Source: CAHJWH01 sp965198905
GTDB lineage: Bacteria > Pseudomonadota > Alphaproteobacteria > Caulobacterales > Caulobacteraceae
Assembly: GCA_965198905.1 (NCBI GenBank)
Contig: OZ240678.1
Location: 3,596,001 to 3,660,000, forward strand
Direction: 5' to 3'
Length of the DNA: 64,000 nt
Position 1 is the first letter of the stretch; every line of letters starts with the position of its first letter. The notes under the pieces were generated by a model, which made no database searches, was not told where the DNA came from, and was given only the letters and a program-made list of their open reading frames with translations. The position numbers were made by a program, and so were the translations under genes. Positions 23,366-31,967 of the stretch are shown in pieces.

Positions 23366-25522
23366 TCAGGCCGCCTGCTGGCTGTAGCCTAGCCTTGCGT
23401 TAAGCTGCTCCAGCAGCTTGATCGCGGCGTCGGCGATCACGGTTCCTGGCGGGAAGATGGCCGCCGCGCCTGCGTCCAGCAGCGCCTGGAAGTCCGAAGG
23501 CGGGATGACACCGCCCACCACCACCATGATGTCGCCTCGCCCCGCAGCCGCCAACTCCGCCTTCAGCTCCGGTACGAGCGTCAGGTGGCCGGCCGCCAGC
23601 GAAGAGGCCCCGACCGCATGCACACCCGCTGCAATCGCATCGCGCGCGGTTTCGGCCGGGGTCTGGAACAGTGGCCCGATCTCCACCTGGAAGCCGAGGT
23701 CGGAGAAGGCCGACGCCACCACCTTCTGGCCGCGGTCGTGTCCGTCCTGGCCCATCTTGGCGATGTAGATGCGGGGCGCACCCCCATCGGCGCTGCGAAA
23801 CGCCTCGACCATCGATTTGGCGCGGTTGATGGTGAAGTCGTTGGCGCCCGCCTCGCGCAGGTAGACGCCCTGGATGGCGAGCACCTCCGCTTTGTGGCGG
23901 CCGAACACCGTCTCCAGGGCGTCGCTGATCTCGCCTACCGTCGCCTTGGCGCGGGCGGCCTCCACCGACAACTCCAGCAGATTGGCGCCCGAAGCGGCGC
24001 CGTTGGTCAGCGCCTCCAGCGTTCGGCGCACCTCGGTTCCGTCGCGCTCGGCGCGCAGGCGCTCCAGCTTTTCCACCTGCTGGCGACGGACCGAGGAGTT
24101 GTCCACCCTCAGCATGGGAATGACCTCCTCAGACTCCGGCTTGTAGCGGTTCACGCCGACCACGATCTGGCGGCCGCTGTCGATGCGCGCCTGAGTGCGG
24201 GCGGCGACCTCCTCGATGCGGAGCTTCGGCACGCCGGCCTCGATCGCCTTGGCCATGCCGCCCAGCGTCTCGACCTCGGCGATGTGCTCTAGCGCGCGGG
24301 TGGCGAGTTCGTAGGTCAGCCGCTCCACGTAGTAGGAACCGCCCCAGGGGTCGATGGTGCGGGTCAGCCCCGACTCGGTCTGCAGGAACAGCTGGGTGTT
24401 GCGCGCGATCCGGGCGGAGAAGTCGGTGGGCAGGGCCAGCGCCTCGTCCAGCGAGTTGGTGTGCAGCGACTGGGTCTGACCGTTGGCGGCGGCCATGGCC
24501 TCCAAGCAGGTGCGCGTGACGTTGTTGTAGACGTCCTGCGCCGCCAGAGACCAGCCGGAGGTTTGGGAATGGGTGCGCAGCGACAGCGACCGCTCGTCCC
24601 GGGGATCGAACGGACGCATCAGGCGGGCCCAGAGCAGGCGCGCGGCCCGCATCTTGGCCACCTCCATGAAGTAGTTCATGCCGACCGCCCAGAAGAAGGA
24701 CAGGCGCGGCGCGAAGGCGTCCACCTTCATCCCGGCGGCGACGCCGGCGCGCACGTACTCGATCCCGTCGGCCAGCGTGTAGGCCAGTTCAAGGTCGGCG
24801 GAGGCGCCGGCTTCCTGCATGTGGTAGCCGCTGATGGAGATGGAGTTGAACTTCGGCGTCTCCTTGGCCGTGTAGGCGAAGATGTCGGCGATGATCCGCA
24901 TGCTGGGGGCTGGCGGATAGATGTAGGTGTTGCGGACCATGAACTCCTTCAGCACGTCGTTCTGGATCGTGCCGGTGAGCTTGGCGTGGGGCACGCCCTG
25001 CTCTTCCGCCGCGGCGATATAGAGGGCGAGGACCGGCAGCACCGCGCCGTTCATGGTCATCGACACGCTCATCTGATCCAGCGGGATGCCGCTGAACAGG
25101 GTGCGCATGTCGTAGATGCTGTCCACGGCCACGCCGGCCATGCCGACGTCGCCGGTCACCCGGGGGTTGTCGCTGTCGTAGCCGCGGTGGGTGGCGAGGT
25201 CGAAGGCGATCGAAAGCCCTTTTTGCCCCGCCGCCAGGTTGCGGCGGTAGAAGGCGTTGGACTCGTCGGCGGTGGAGAAGCCCGCGTACTGCCGGATCGT
25301 CCACGGGTTGGTGACGTACATCGTCGGGTAGGGGCCGCGCACGAAAGGCACGATCCCCGGATAGCCTTGCAGGAAGTCAAGCCCCTCCAACTCGGCGGGG
25401 CCATAGGACGGCCTGACCTGAATACCCTCCGGCGTATCGACGGGCGAGCCGGGAACGGACGAGCCCTGCGGCGGCGTCAGCTCGTCGTAGGCGAGCGTCG
25501 AGAAGTCAGGATACGGCGTCAT
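23366..25522 (-). CDS. mutB: Methylmalonyl-CoA mutase, large (catalytic) subunit
   Basis: This 718-residue adenosylcobalamin enzyme interconverts methylmalonyl-CoA and succinyl-CoA in propionate and odd-chain/branched-chain degradation. It has an N-terminal TIM barrel (PWTIRQYAGFSTADESNAFYRRNLAAGQKGLSIAFDL, with substrate residues) and a C-terminal B12 domain with the histidine ligand in GQDGHDRGQKVVASAFSDLGF and the AAGHLTLVPEL loop. Length matches MutB/ScpA exactly. ATG at 25522 has a strong GGAGG upstream and overlaps the 139-residue gene by 17 bp. Third gene of the mutA-unknown-mutB operon. Confidence 0.97.
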   Translation of the reverse strand: MTPYPDFSTLAYDELTPPQGSSVPGSPVDTPEGIQVRPSYGPAELEGLDFLQGYPGIVPFVRGPYPTMYVTNPWTIRQYAGFSTADESNAFYRRNLAAGQKGLSIAFDLATHRGYDSDNPRVTGDVGMAGVAVDSIYDMRTLFSGIPLDQMSVSMTMNGAVLPVLALYIAAAEEQGVPHAKLTGTIQNDVLKEFMVRNTYIYPPAPSMRIIADIFAYTAKETPKFNSISISGYHMQEAGASADLELAYTLADGIEYVRAGVAAGMKVDAFAPRLSFFWAVGMNYFMEVAKMRAARLLWARLMRPFDPRDERSLSLRTHSQTSGWSLAAQDVYNNVTRTCLEAMAAANGQTQSLHTNSLDEALALPTDFSARIARNTQLFLQTESGLTRTIDPWGGSYYVERLTYELATRALEHIAEVETLGGMAKAIEAGVPKLRIEEVAARTQARIDSGRQIVVGVNRYKPESEEVIPMLRVDNSSVRRQQVEKLERLRAERDGTEVRRTLEALTNGAASGANLLELSVEAARAKATVGEISDALETVFGRHKAEVLAIQGVYLREAGANDFTINRAKSMVEAFRSADGGAPRIYIAKMGQDGHDRGQKVVASAFSDLGFQVEIGPLFQTPAETARDAIAAGVHAVGASSLAAGHLTLVPELKAELAAAGRGDIMVVVGGVIPPSDFQALLDAGAAAIFPPGTVIADAAIKLLEQLNARLGYSQQAA

Positions 25523-25925
25523 CTCCGTCCTCCGCGTCGAGCTCGTCTGGGGCGAGATCGGCCGCGAGCAGGGCCAGCCAGCCCGGGTCGTCGCCGGAGA
25601 CCTCCTCCACATCCTCCGTGAAGGTCACCGCCGTGCGTCCATCGGGCATCAGCACACCCAGGACCTGCAGCGCCTCGCCGTCCTCGGTCTCGTGGTTTTC
25701 CGCTTGCACGATGAGCGCCGCGAACTCTTCGTCCAGGGTCTCGTCGTACCAGATCACCGGCTGGGGCAGGGGCTCCTCGAACGCGGTCGCATTGAAGGTC
25801 TCGCCAAGCGCGAAGACGGCGGCCCCCGCCTCGACATCGGCGTTGACCGCTATGCGCCCGGAGAAGGTCTGGACGGTCTTCCAGGTGGTTTCCGAGAAGC
25901 CTGCGGCAGGGTCGGATTGGCTCAT
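25506..25925 (-). CDS. Unknown acidic protein between mutA and mutB
   Basis: This 139-residue, strongly acidic protein has no signal peptide or membrane segment. Its start overlaps the mutA stop (ATGA at 25925-25922) and its end overlaps the mutB start by 17 bp, so it is certainly made with the two mutase subunits. The sequence (WKTVQTFSGRIAVNADVEAGAAVF, VIWYDETLDEEFAALIVQAENHE, LMPDGRTAVTFTEDVEEV) looks like a small alpha/beta fold ending in an Asp/Glu-rich tail. I do not recognise it. It is not the MeaB/ArgK GTPase chaperone, nor a B12 domain. A role in mutase assembly is an inference from position only. Confidence 0.75.
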   Translation of the reverse strand: MSQSDPAAGFSETTWKTVQTFSGRIAVNADVEAGAAVFALGETFNATAFEEPLPQPVIWYDETLDEEFAALIVQAENHETEDGEALQVLGVLMPDGRTAVTFTEDVEEVSGDDPGWLALLAADLAPDELDAEDGDDAVS

Positions 25926-27391
25926 GAGGTTCGGCCGTCCTCTGCGTCCTGTTCGTGGCGCGCCGCGGCCCGCCAGGGCGCCAGGGGTGCGCACAGGCTG
26001 GGCTCACCTGCCAACCGGACCTCCACCGCGCCTTTATCGAAGGGCGCCGGATCGACGATTTCGACCGCGACCGGCGCTTCCGCCGGATTGCGAAAGACGC
26101 TGACGCCGATCAGCTTGCGCTTGTCGGAGGCGATGTCGCCGGCGAGCGCCTCGCGCGCCGGTGTGACCCAGCTCTGGATCAGGCCGGCCTCCAGCGCGCT
26201 CGCCAAACCGCCCGCGGCCTCGATCTGCTGGAACAGCGTCCAGGCGGCGCGGGCGAGTTGATCGGTCTGGGCTTCGAGAAACCACGCCCCCCCGGCCGGA
26301 TCGGCCACCCTCGCCAGCCCGCTTTCCTCCATCAGCACCAGCTGGGCGTTGCGGGCCTGGCGGCGTGCGAACGGGGTCGGCCGACCCAGGGGCTGTGTGA
26401 AGGGTTCCAGCACGATGGCGTCCGCACCGCCCACCGCGGCGCCGAACCCCGCCGCGGTCAGGCGCAGCAGGTTTACCCAAGGGTCCAGCCGCGACAGCAT
26501 TCGCCGCGAGCTGCGCGCCTCGATGCGGGCCGGCGTCGAGGCGCCTAGCGCCGAGCACAACCGGCTCCAGAGCGCGCGGGCGGCGCGGTGCTTGGCCAGG
26601 GTGGTGAAGTATTCGCCGTCCGCAACGAGCCCGAGCGTGATCAGTCGGGGCGCCTGCGACAGGGCCATGTTCGCTTCGCCCAGAGCGCGACAGTAGCTCG
26701 AAGCCGCCGCCAGTATAACCGCAAGTTCCTGGGCCTCGGTCCCTCCGGCTTCGTGCACCACCGCGCCGCTGGCGAGAAAGGCGGTCGCGTCCGGATAGGT
26801 CTCGCTCAACTCCGCCGCCAGCGTCGCCGCCTCCGTGACATGCGCGTCGATCGGGCCGGGGCTGGCGCCCGTCCGGGCGAAGGCGCTCAGAGGGTCCAGG
26901 TGCAGGGCGAGCTTGGCGCGGGGGGCGGACTTGGCCGCGACGTGCAGCCATCTCGCCGCCTTCACGCCCAGGAAACCCGCGTCGAGCGCCACCGGCGCCA
27001 GCTCGATCTCCACCCCAGCAACGACCCTGGCCATGTCTTCGGCCGAGCCGATCGCCACCCCGTCGGCGCCTGTCGGGTCCACCCGCAGCAGCAGCGAATT
27101 GGCGCCGTTCTCCAGGTCCTGCAGCGCGTGCTCGTTCGCGACGGCGGCGTCGGGCGTGTCCAGGACGGTGCGGACATCCCATCGCCCCTCGCCCTGACTG
27201 CGGACCAGCGAGAGCCGGACCGCTTCGGGTTGAAGCGCCGCTGTGGTGTAGAGCGCCTGGGTCTCCAGCCCGTCATAGCTTCGGAAAGTCAGACTGTCGG
27301 GCGTTTCCCCCTTCAGCGTCTTTTCCACCAGCGCGACCCAGGCTTGACGATCGGGCGCGGGGAAGTCTTGGGCGAGCGGCGTGACGTCCAC
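25922..27391 (-). CDS. mutA: Methylmalonyl-CoA mutase, small subunit, short form
   Basis: This non-catalytic partner of MutB is about 489 residues long. The N-terminus DVTPLAQDFPAPDRQAWVALVEKTLKG and the TIM-barrel part (SYDGLETQALYTTAALQPE, ITLGLVADGEYFTTLAKHRAARALWSRL, NAQLVLMEESGLARVADPAGG) are MutA-like. The protein ends where classical MutA (about 620-640 residues) continues into a degenerate B12-binding domain, so that domain is absent. The start is uncertain: GTG at 27391 gives the family-like N-terminus, and GTG at 27424 is possible. Promoter and repeated sites lie upstream (27468-27572). Confidence 0.88.
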   Translation of the reverse strand: MDVTPLAQDFPAPDRQAWVALVEKTLKGETPDSLTFRSYDGLETQALYTTAALQPEAVRLSLVRSQGEGRWDVRTVLDTPDAAVANEHALQDLENGANSLLLRVDPTGADGVAIGSAEDMARVVAGVEIELAPVALDAGFLGVKAARWLHVAAKSAPRAKLALHLDPLSAFARTGASPGPIDAHVTEAATLAAELSETYPDATAFLASGAVVHEAGGTEAQELAVILAAASSYCRALGEANMALSQAPRLITLGLVADGEYFTTLAKHRAARALWSRLCSALGASTPARIEARSSRRMLSRLDPWVNLLRLTAAGFGAAVGGADAIVLEPFTQPLGRPTPFARRQARNAQLVLMEESGLARVADPAGGAWFLEAQTDQLARAAWTLFQQIEAAGGLASALEAGLIQSWVTPAREALAGDIASDKRKLIGVSVFRNPAEAPVAVEIVDPAPFDKGAVEVRLAGEPSLCAPLAPWRAAARHEQDAEDGRTS

Positions 27392-27467
27392 GAGCGGTTC
27401 CAGCGGAGGATTTGGCCGGACCACATACCCCTGGACCGGCAGCGTCAAGCCGCCAGCCTCAACTGAG

Positions 27468-27572
27468 AGCTTCGCAACTTCGCCTCTAAGGGGCGTGTAT
27501 CGTTGACGCTGGGCGAGATGCAAGGCCGAGACCGCGCAGGGATGACTGCGACGACCAGCTTCGCAACTTCGC
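27468..27572 (-). promoter_or_regulatory. mutA promoter flanked by duplicated TTGCGAA sites
   Basis: On the minus strand, TTGCAT (27523-27518) and GATACA (27501-27496) lie 16 bp apart as a plausible -35/-10. The 16-bp sequence AGCTTCGCAACTTCGC (plus-strand reading) occurs twice, at 27468-27483 and 27557-27572, one on each side of this promoter. Each copy holds two direct TTGCGAA-type units. Regulators of propionyl-CoA genes in alphaproteobacteria bind TTTGCAA-like repeats, so short-chain acyl-CoA control is possible (inference). Confidence 0.55.
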
Positions 27573-27638
27573 AGTAGAAGTCTCAGGCCCGTGCGATCCA
27601 AACTCGCCTGACGCGTCGCGAGCGCCTAATTTAGGCTG

Positions 27639-29162
27639 ATGAGCCTGGCTGATTCCTCGACCTCGGAAGATGGCGTTGTCGTGGGCAACGCCCCCGCCTA
27701 CTCCGTTTCGGAGCTAGCCTTCGCGCTGAAGCGGACGCTGGAAGACGCCTACGGCTTCGTGCGGCTGCGAGGCGAAATCTCCAAGGTCACCCGCCATGGC
27801 TCCGGCCACGTCTATCTGACCCTGAAGGACGACAAGGCCTGCATCGACGCGGTGGTCTGGAAGGGGACGGTCCGGGGTCTCAGGGCCCAGCCCGAGCAGG
27901 GGCTGGAGGTCATCGCCACCGGCCGGATCACCACCTACCCGGCGCGTTCCTCCTACCAGCTGGTGATCGAGAGCCTGGAGCCGGCAGGGGTCGGGGCGCT
28001 GCTCGTGCAGCTAGAACGGCTCAAGTCGCGACTGAAAGGCGAGGGGCTGTTCGATCCGGCGCGAAAGCGCGCCCTGCCGCCTCACCCGTCGGTGATCGGC
28101 GTGGTGACGAGCCCTACCGGCGCGGTGATCCGCGATATCCTGCATCGCATCTCCGACCGCTGGCCCGCACACGTCCTGGTCTGGCCCGTGGCGGTGCAGG
28201 GCGAGCAGGCGGCCACCCAGGTCGCCGCCGCCATCGCCGGCTTCAACGCCCTGGCGGGGGACGGTGCGATCGCGCGGCCTGACATCTTGATCGTGGCCAG
28301 AGGCGGCGGATCCATCGAGGACCTGTGGCCCTTCAACGACGAGGCCTTGGCCCGGGCCGCGGCGGCGAGCGCCATCCCGCTGATCTCCGCCGTCGGGCAT
28401 GAGACCGACACCACCCTGATCGACTTCGTCTCGGACCGGCGCGCGCCCACCCCCACCGCCGCCGCCGAGATCGCCACGCCGGTGCTCAGCGAATTGCGGG
28501 CGCTCGTGATCGATTATGGGCGGCGGACCTACCGCTGCACCCACTACCAGCTGGAGACGCGTCGGACGCGACTTTCGGCCGCCGTGCGGGGCCTCCCACG
28601 TCCGGTTGACCTCCTCGCCCTCGCCAGCCAGCGCTTCGACATCGCCGCGGGCCGGCTTTCGGCGGCGTTGGAGCGGAACGCCGCCGCCCACGAACGCGGG
28701 CTGACCCGTGCCTCGGCCCGCCTGACCCCGGCGCTTCTGCAGATGCCGCTGAAGGTCCGCGCCGAGCGGCTGATGAGTCTGGGCGTGAGGCTGGATGCCG
28801 CCGGACGCCGCGCGCCGGACGCCGCCCTTCGCCGCGCGCGCCTGCCCGAACTCGGCGACCGCATGACGGCGTCGACGATGCGCCGCATCACCCGCGCCGC
28901 GGAGCGCGTGGCCCAACTGGAGAAGCTCCGCGCCTCGCTGAACCCCGATCGCCCGCTGGAGCGAGGCTTCGCCCGGGTCCATCAAATCGACGGCCGCCTA
29001 GTGAGATCGGGGGCAGATCTTGAGCCGGGCGAGGCGCTGTCTCTGGTGTTCGCCGATCGCAGCCCGGTGGGTGTTCATGTGGATGGCGGCGGCTCGCCTA
29101 TCCGGACCCCGAAGCCGCTCCGGCGCGCCTCGCCACCCTCGGACCAAGGCCAGCTCCTTTGA
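27639..29162 (+). CDS. xseA: Exodeoxyribonuclease VII large subunit
   Basis: This 507-residue catalytic subunit of exonuclease VII degrades single-stranded DNA. It has an N-terminal OB fold (YSVSELAFALKRTLEDAYGFVRLRGEISK), the catalytic domain (VGVVTSPTGAVIRDI-type segment IGVVTSPTGAVIRDILHRI, DILIVARGGGSIEDLWPFNDE, ISAVGHETDTTLIDFVSD), a long coiled-coil region (about 290-440) and the C-terminal LERGFARVHQ motif. ATG at 27639 is divergent from mutA. The small subunit gene xseB is not adjacent; a DUF2093 gene follows. Confidence 0.95.
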   Translation: MSLADSSTSEDGVVVGNAPAYSVSELAFALKRTLEDAYGFVRLRGEISKVTRHGSGHVYLTLKDDKACIDAVVWKGTVRGLRAQPEQGLEVIATGRITTYPARSSYQLVIESLEPAGVGALLVQLERLKSRLKGEGLFDPARKRALPPHPSVIGVVTSPTGAVIRDILHRISDRWPAHVLVWPVAVQGEQAATQVAAAIAGFNALAGDGAIARPDILIVARGGGSIEDLWPFNDEALARAAAASAIPLISAVGHETDTTLIDFVSDRRAPTPTAAAEIATPVLSELRALVIDYGRRTYRCTHYQLETRRTRLSAAVRGLPRPVDLLALASQRFDIAAGRLSAALERNAAAHERGLTRASARLTPALLQMPLKVRAERLMSLGVRLDAAGRRAPDAALRRARLPELGDRMTASTMRRITRAAERVAQLEKLRASLNPDRPLERGFARVHQIDGRLVRSGADLEPGEALSLVFADRSPVGVHVDGGGSPIRTPKPLRRASPPSDQGQLL

Positions 29163-29230
29163 ACGCCTGCCGCCCATATCCCGCCGATCGGCGTTCCCAT
29201 CGATAAGGCTAGGCGTTAAGGAGCAAGGTC

Positions 29231-29449
29231 ATGAACGCCTTCGATCGCGATCTAGATAGTCCGGCGTTGCTGCACTACGGCGACGGGGACTATGCGGTGC
29301 TCAAGCCCGGCGGCTACGTCGTATGCGCTGTTTCCGGTCGCCGGATCAGCCTTGAAGAGCTGAGGTATTGGAGCGTCGAACGGCAGGAGCCTTATGTCGG
29401 CGCGGGCGAGGCGCTTCAGCGGTTCACCTCGCCGGTGGAGGCTGATTGA
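29231..29449 (+). CDS. DUF2093-family small protein
   Basis: This 72-residue protein matches the DUF2093 type found next to xseA in many alphaproteobacteria: ALLHYGDGDYAVLKPGGYVVCAVSGRRISLEELRYWSVERQEPY. The single conserved cysteine and Tyr/Trp pattern are typical. AAGGAG precedes the ATG. Function unknown. Confidence 0.85.
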   Translation: MNAFDRDLDSPALLHYGDGDYAVLKPGGYVVCAVSGRRISLEELRYWSVERQEPYVGAGEALQRFTSPVEAD

Positions 29450-29564
29450 CGCAGCATCCCATGAACTCGACGGGCGTCAACCTTTCTGAAATGTGGACGC
29501 ACGACCTTCGCATGAGTATCTGAGCCGCGTATCGCCCCAGGTTTTACAGGTTGGACGGTCACGG

Positions 29565-30119
29565 ATGGCGACAGGTCTGGAAGCTTTGAGCGTCCTGCTC
29601 GCGGACGACAACCCGCACATGCGGGAGATCGTCAGCGTCCTGCTCAGCAATTACGGCATCAAACACATCCGCTCGGTGCACGACGGCTCCCTGGCCTTGA
29701 ACATGCTGCAGAGCTGGGCGCCCGATCTGGCCATCATCGACTTCAAGATGGACCCGATCGACGGCGTAGAGTTCACCCGCAGGGTGCGTACTGGCTCCGA
29801 CAGCCGCAATCCCTACCTGCCCATCATCATGATGACCGGACATTCGGCCCGCGCCCGGGTCTATGAGGCGCGCGACGCAGGCGTCACGGAGTTCGTGGTC
29901 AAGCCCGTCAACGCCCGCACGCTGCTGGACCGCATCATGGCGGTGATCTATCGGCCGCGTCCGTTCATCAGGACGGAAGGATATTTCGGTCCGGACCGAC
30001 GCCGCCGCGCGGACGCCGCCTTCGCCGGCCCGTATCGCCGCGCCGACGATGCTGAAGCCGAGCGGAGCCGCAACGCCGTCGAAGGCTCTGCGAAAGACGC
30101 CGATAACTTTCTGGTCTGA
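29565..30119 (+). CDS. Receiver-domain response regulator
   Basis: This protein of about 184 residues has one CheY-like receiver domain (about 8-125): acidic pair in LLADDN (Asp14, Asp15), phosphoacceptor Asp59 in LAIIDFKMDPIDG, conserved Thr in IIMMTGHS and Lys in FVVKPV. There is no DNA-binding output; instead the C-terminus carries YFGPDRRRRADAAF and a charged tail, a feature of a group of alphaproteobacterial single-domain regulators. ATG at 29565 is preferred over an upstream GTG at 29493. No kinase gene is adjacent; the partner is unknown. Confidence 0.9.
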   Translation: MATGLEALSVLLADDNPHMREIVSVLLSNYGIKHIRSVHDGSLALNMLQSWAPDLAIIDFKMDPIDGVEFTRRVRTGSDSRNPYLPIIMMTGHSARARVYEARDAGVTEFVVKPVNARTLLDRIMAVIYRPRPFIRTEGYFGPDRRRRADAAFAGPYRRADDAEAERSRNAVEGSAKDADNFLV

Positions 30120-30128
30120 GTCCTTGCG

Positions 30129-30896
30129 TCACTCAGCCTTCCCGCGGGATAGGGCCGAGACGTGGAGGTCGGCTACCAGCGGAAGGTGATCCGATGCGAT
30201 CCGCTCCAGGGCGCAGCGCGGGGCGTGCACCCTGGTCACGTCGAGTTCAGCGCTGACGAAGATATGGTCGATCCGCAACACCGGCAGGCGCGAAGGAAAC
30301 GTGCGCAGGGTTTGGCCTGAGGAGCGTTCTCCCTCCCGGCCTCGCTGCACGTCGCGCAGGTGTGCCGCCAAGGTGCGATAGGCGGCGTAACGTGAGCCTG
30401 CGTTGAAATCGCCGAGCAGCACGGCCGGCCCCCGCCATCCCGCGTGCCCCATCCATTCAGGGCCCAGCAAAGCCGCAACCTGCGCTCGCTGTTCCACGGG
30501 CACGAGACCGAGATGGGTGTTGAGCACCTGTAGCTCGACTCGATCGCTGATCTCCACCGCCATCCACAGGGCGCCACGGCGTTCAAGGCGCGTGCGGGGC
30601 AAACCCGGAAGCGGGCCCTTGTGGATCAACCGGCAGGGGAGGCGGCTGAGAATGGCGTCGCCGTACTTTTCCTCCTCCACGCTGAAGGCGGAGTTGAAGT
30701 GGAAGCGCATGCCGAGACGGCCCGCGATCTCGTGCGCCTGATCCACCCGGCCGCTCCGCGCCCGTCCGACATCCAATTCCTGCAAGGCCACGATATCCGG
30801 CTCGCTCTGGGCGATTGCGGCGGCGATCCGACCCACGTCAAGCTTACCGTCCACGCCCACGCAGCCGTGCACGTTGTAGGTCATCACGCGGATCAT
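30129..30896 (-). CDS. Endonuclease/exonuclease/phosphatase family protein
   Basis: This 255-residue enzyme of the EEP superfamily (DNase I/sphingomyelinase fold) has all motifs: IRVMTYNVHGC, DIVALQELD (metal Glu), LNTHLGL, LLGDFNAGSR, LRIDHIFVS and SDHLPLVADL. There is no signal peptide, so it is probably cytosolic. The substrate could be nucleic acid or a phosphodiester. It is convergent with the response regulator and lies 15 bp downstream of galM on the same strand, possibly in one transcript. Confidence 0.9.
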   Translation of the reverse strand: MIRVMTYNVHGCVGVDGKLDVGRIAAAIAQSEPDIVALQELDVGRARSGRVDQAHEIAGRLGMRFHFNSAFSVEEEKYGDAILSRLPCRLIHKGPLPGLPRTRLERRGALWMAVEISDRVELQVLNTHLGLVPVEQRAQVAALLGPEWMGHAGWRGPAVLLGDFNAGSRYAAYRTLAAHLRDVQRGREGERSSGQTLRTFPSRLPVLRIDHIFVSAELDVTRVHAPRCALERIASDHLPLVADLHVSALSRGKAE

Positions 30897-30911
30897 GAAG
30901 CGAGGACGCCC

Positions 30912-31919
30912 TTAGAAGCCCAGGCGGTAAACGCTGCGGCGCCGATAGGTTTGTCCCGGCCGAAGGATGGCGTCAGGAAAGTCCGGATGGTTCATGGCGT
31001 CGGGAAAACCCTGCGGCTCCAGCACCAGAGCGCCGTGCTGGGCGAAAGGTGGCTTCAGTCCCTGGCCCGAATAAATCTGCATTCCCGGCTGATCGGTCGA
31101 AAGCCGAAGCCTTGCGCCATCGGGTGCGCGCAATTCGACCGCCGGCGTTGCGCCGGCCACAAGCGCCCAGTTGAAATCCAGGCCCCCGGCCATGGCGATC
31201 TGCGGATTTTGGCGGGCGAGAACGTCAGATAGCTTCGATCCTCCGCGAAGGTCGAAGGGCGTTCCGGCGACGCCGGCCAGTTCCCCGCTCGGGATCAGCC
31301 CCTCGACGACGGGGGTATAGTATTCGGCGGCTACGGTAAGATCATAATCCATGATCTTCGAGTCACGATCGCCGAGCAGGTTGAAGTAAAGGTGTTGGGA
31401 CAGGTTGACCGGAGTAGGCGCGTCCGTCGTCGCAAAATAGTCGATCTGCAATATATCTGCCGCCGTCAGAGTGTAGGTCGCACGCACGTCGATATCGCCC
31501 GGAAAACCCTCCTCGCCGTCCGGCGACAGATAGGCGAGGGTGGCGGTCAAGCCTTCCGGATCAGCGTCTTCGATGCGCCAGATGCGCTTATTGAAACCCT
31601 TCACCCCCCCGTGGAGCGTGTTCGGGAGCTCGTTGACGCTGACCTGAACCTCTCGCCCATCGAGCGGAAAACGTCCACCGGCGATCCGATTGGCGAAACG
31701 GCCAACCAAAGCGCCAAGATAGGCTGTATCGCGTTCGTAGTCGGCAAGAGTCTCGTAGGAAAGAATGGCTTGTCGCAGGCCTTCAGGAGCGGGAAAGCCT
31801 AGGCGACGCACGATTGCGCCGAACTCGAGGATTTGGACCTCCAGCCCGCTTGGCCATGCCAGTTGGACAGCGTGAACGGAATGGCCGTCTGCGGTGACGC
31901 CAAACGCGTGAACGCTCAT
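30912..31919 (-). CDS. galM: Aldose 1-epimerase
   Basis: This 335-residue mutarotase interconverts alpha and beta anomers of hexoses. Motifs are LGALVGRFANRIAGGRFPLDG, NTLHGGVKGFNKRIW (active-site His), PVNLSQHLYFNLLGD (second His), and VLEPQGFPDAMNHPDFPDAILRPGQTY with the catalytic Glu region. The gene lies 48 bp downstream of a family-1 glycosidase gene on the same strand; together they could release and epimerise a sugar. Its base composition is somewhat less GC-rich than the window average. Confidence 0.95.
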   Translation of the reverse strand: MSVHAFGVTADGHSVHAVQLAWPSGLEVQILEFGAIVRRLGFPAPEGLRQAILSYETLADYERDTAYLGALVGRFANRIAGGRFPLDGREVQVSVNELPNTLHGGVKGFNKRIWRIEDADPEGLTATLAYLSPDGEEGFPGDIDVRATYTLTAADILQIDYFATTDAPTPVNLSQHLYFNLLGDRDSKIMDYDLTVAAEYYTPVVEGLIPSGELAGVAGTPFDLRGGSKLSDVLARQNPQIAMAGGLDFNWALVAGATPAVELRAPDGARLRLSTDQPGMQIYSGQGLKPPFAQHGALVLEPQGFPDAMNHPDFPDAILRPGQTYRRRSVYRLGF

Positions 31920-31967
31920 CGCTCGATCCTCATACCGACGCTCGACGCCTTGCAGCCGACGAGGGCT

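Noticed and set aside
24461..25621. Long plus-strand ORF (386 codons) opposite mutB
   Set aside because: It is the antisense of a high-GC gene; the Gly/Arg/Val/His-rich translation is typical of a shadow frame.
27392..27640. Cobalamin riboswitch upstream of the B12-dependent mutase genes
   Set aside because: No B12-box or matching stem pattern was seen; the region contains repeats and a promoter instead.
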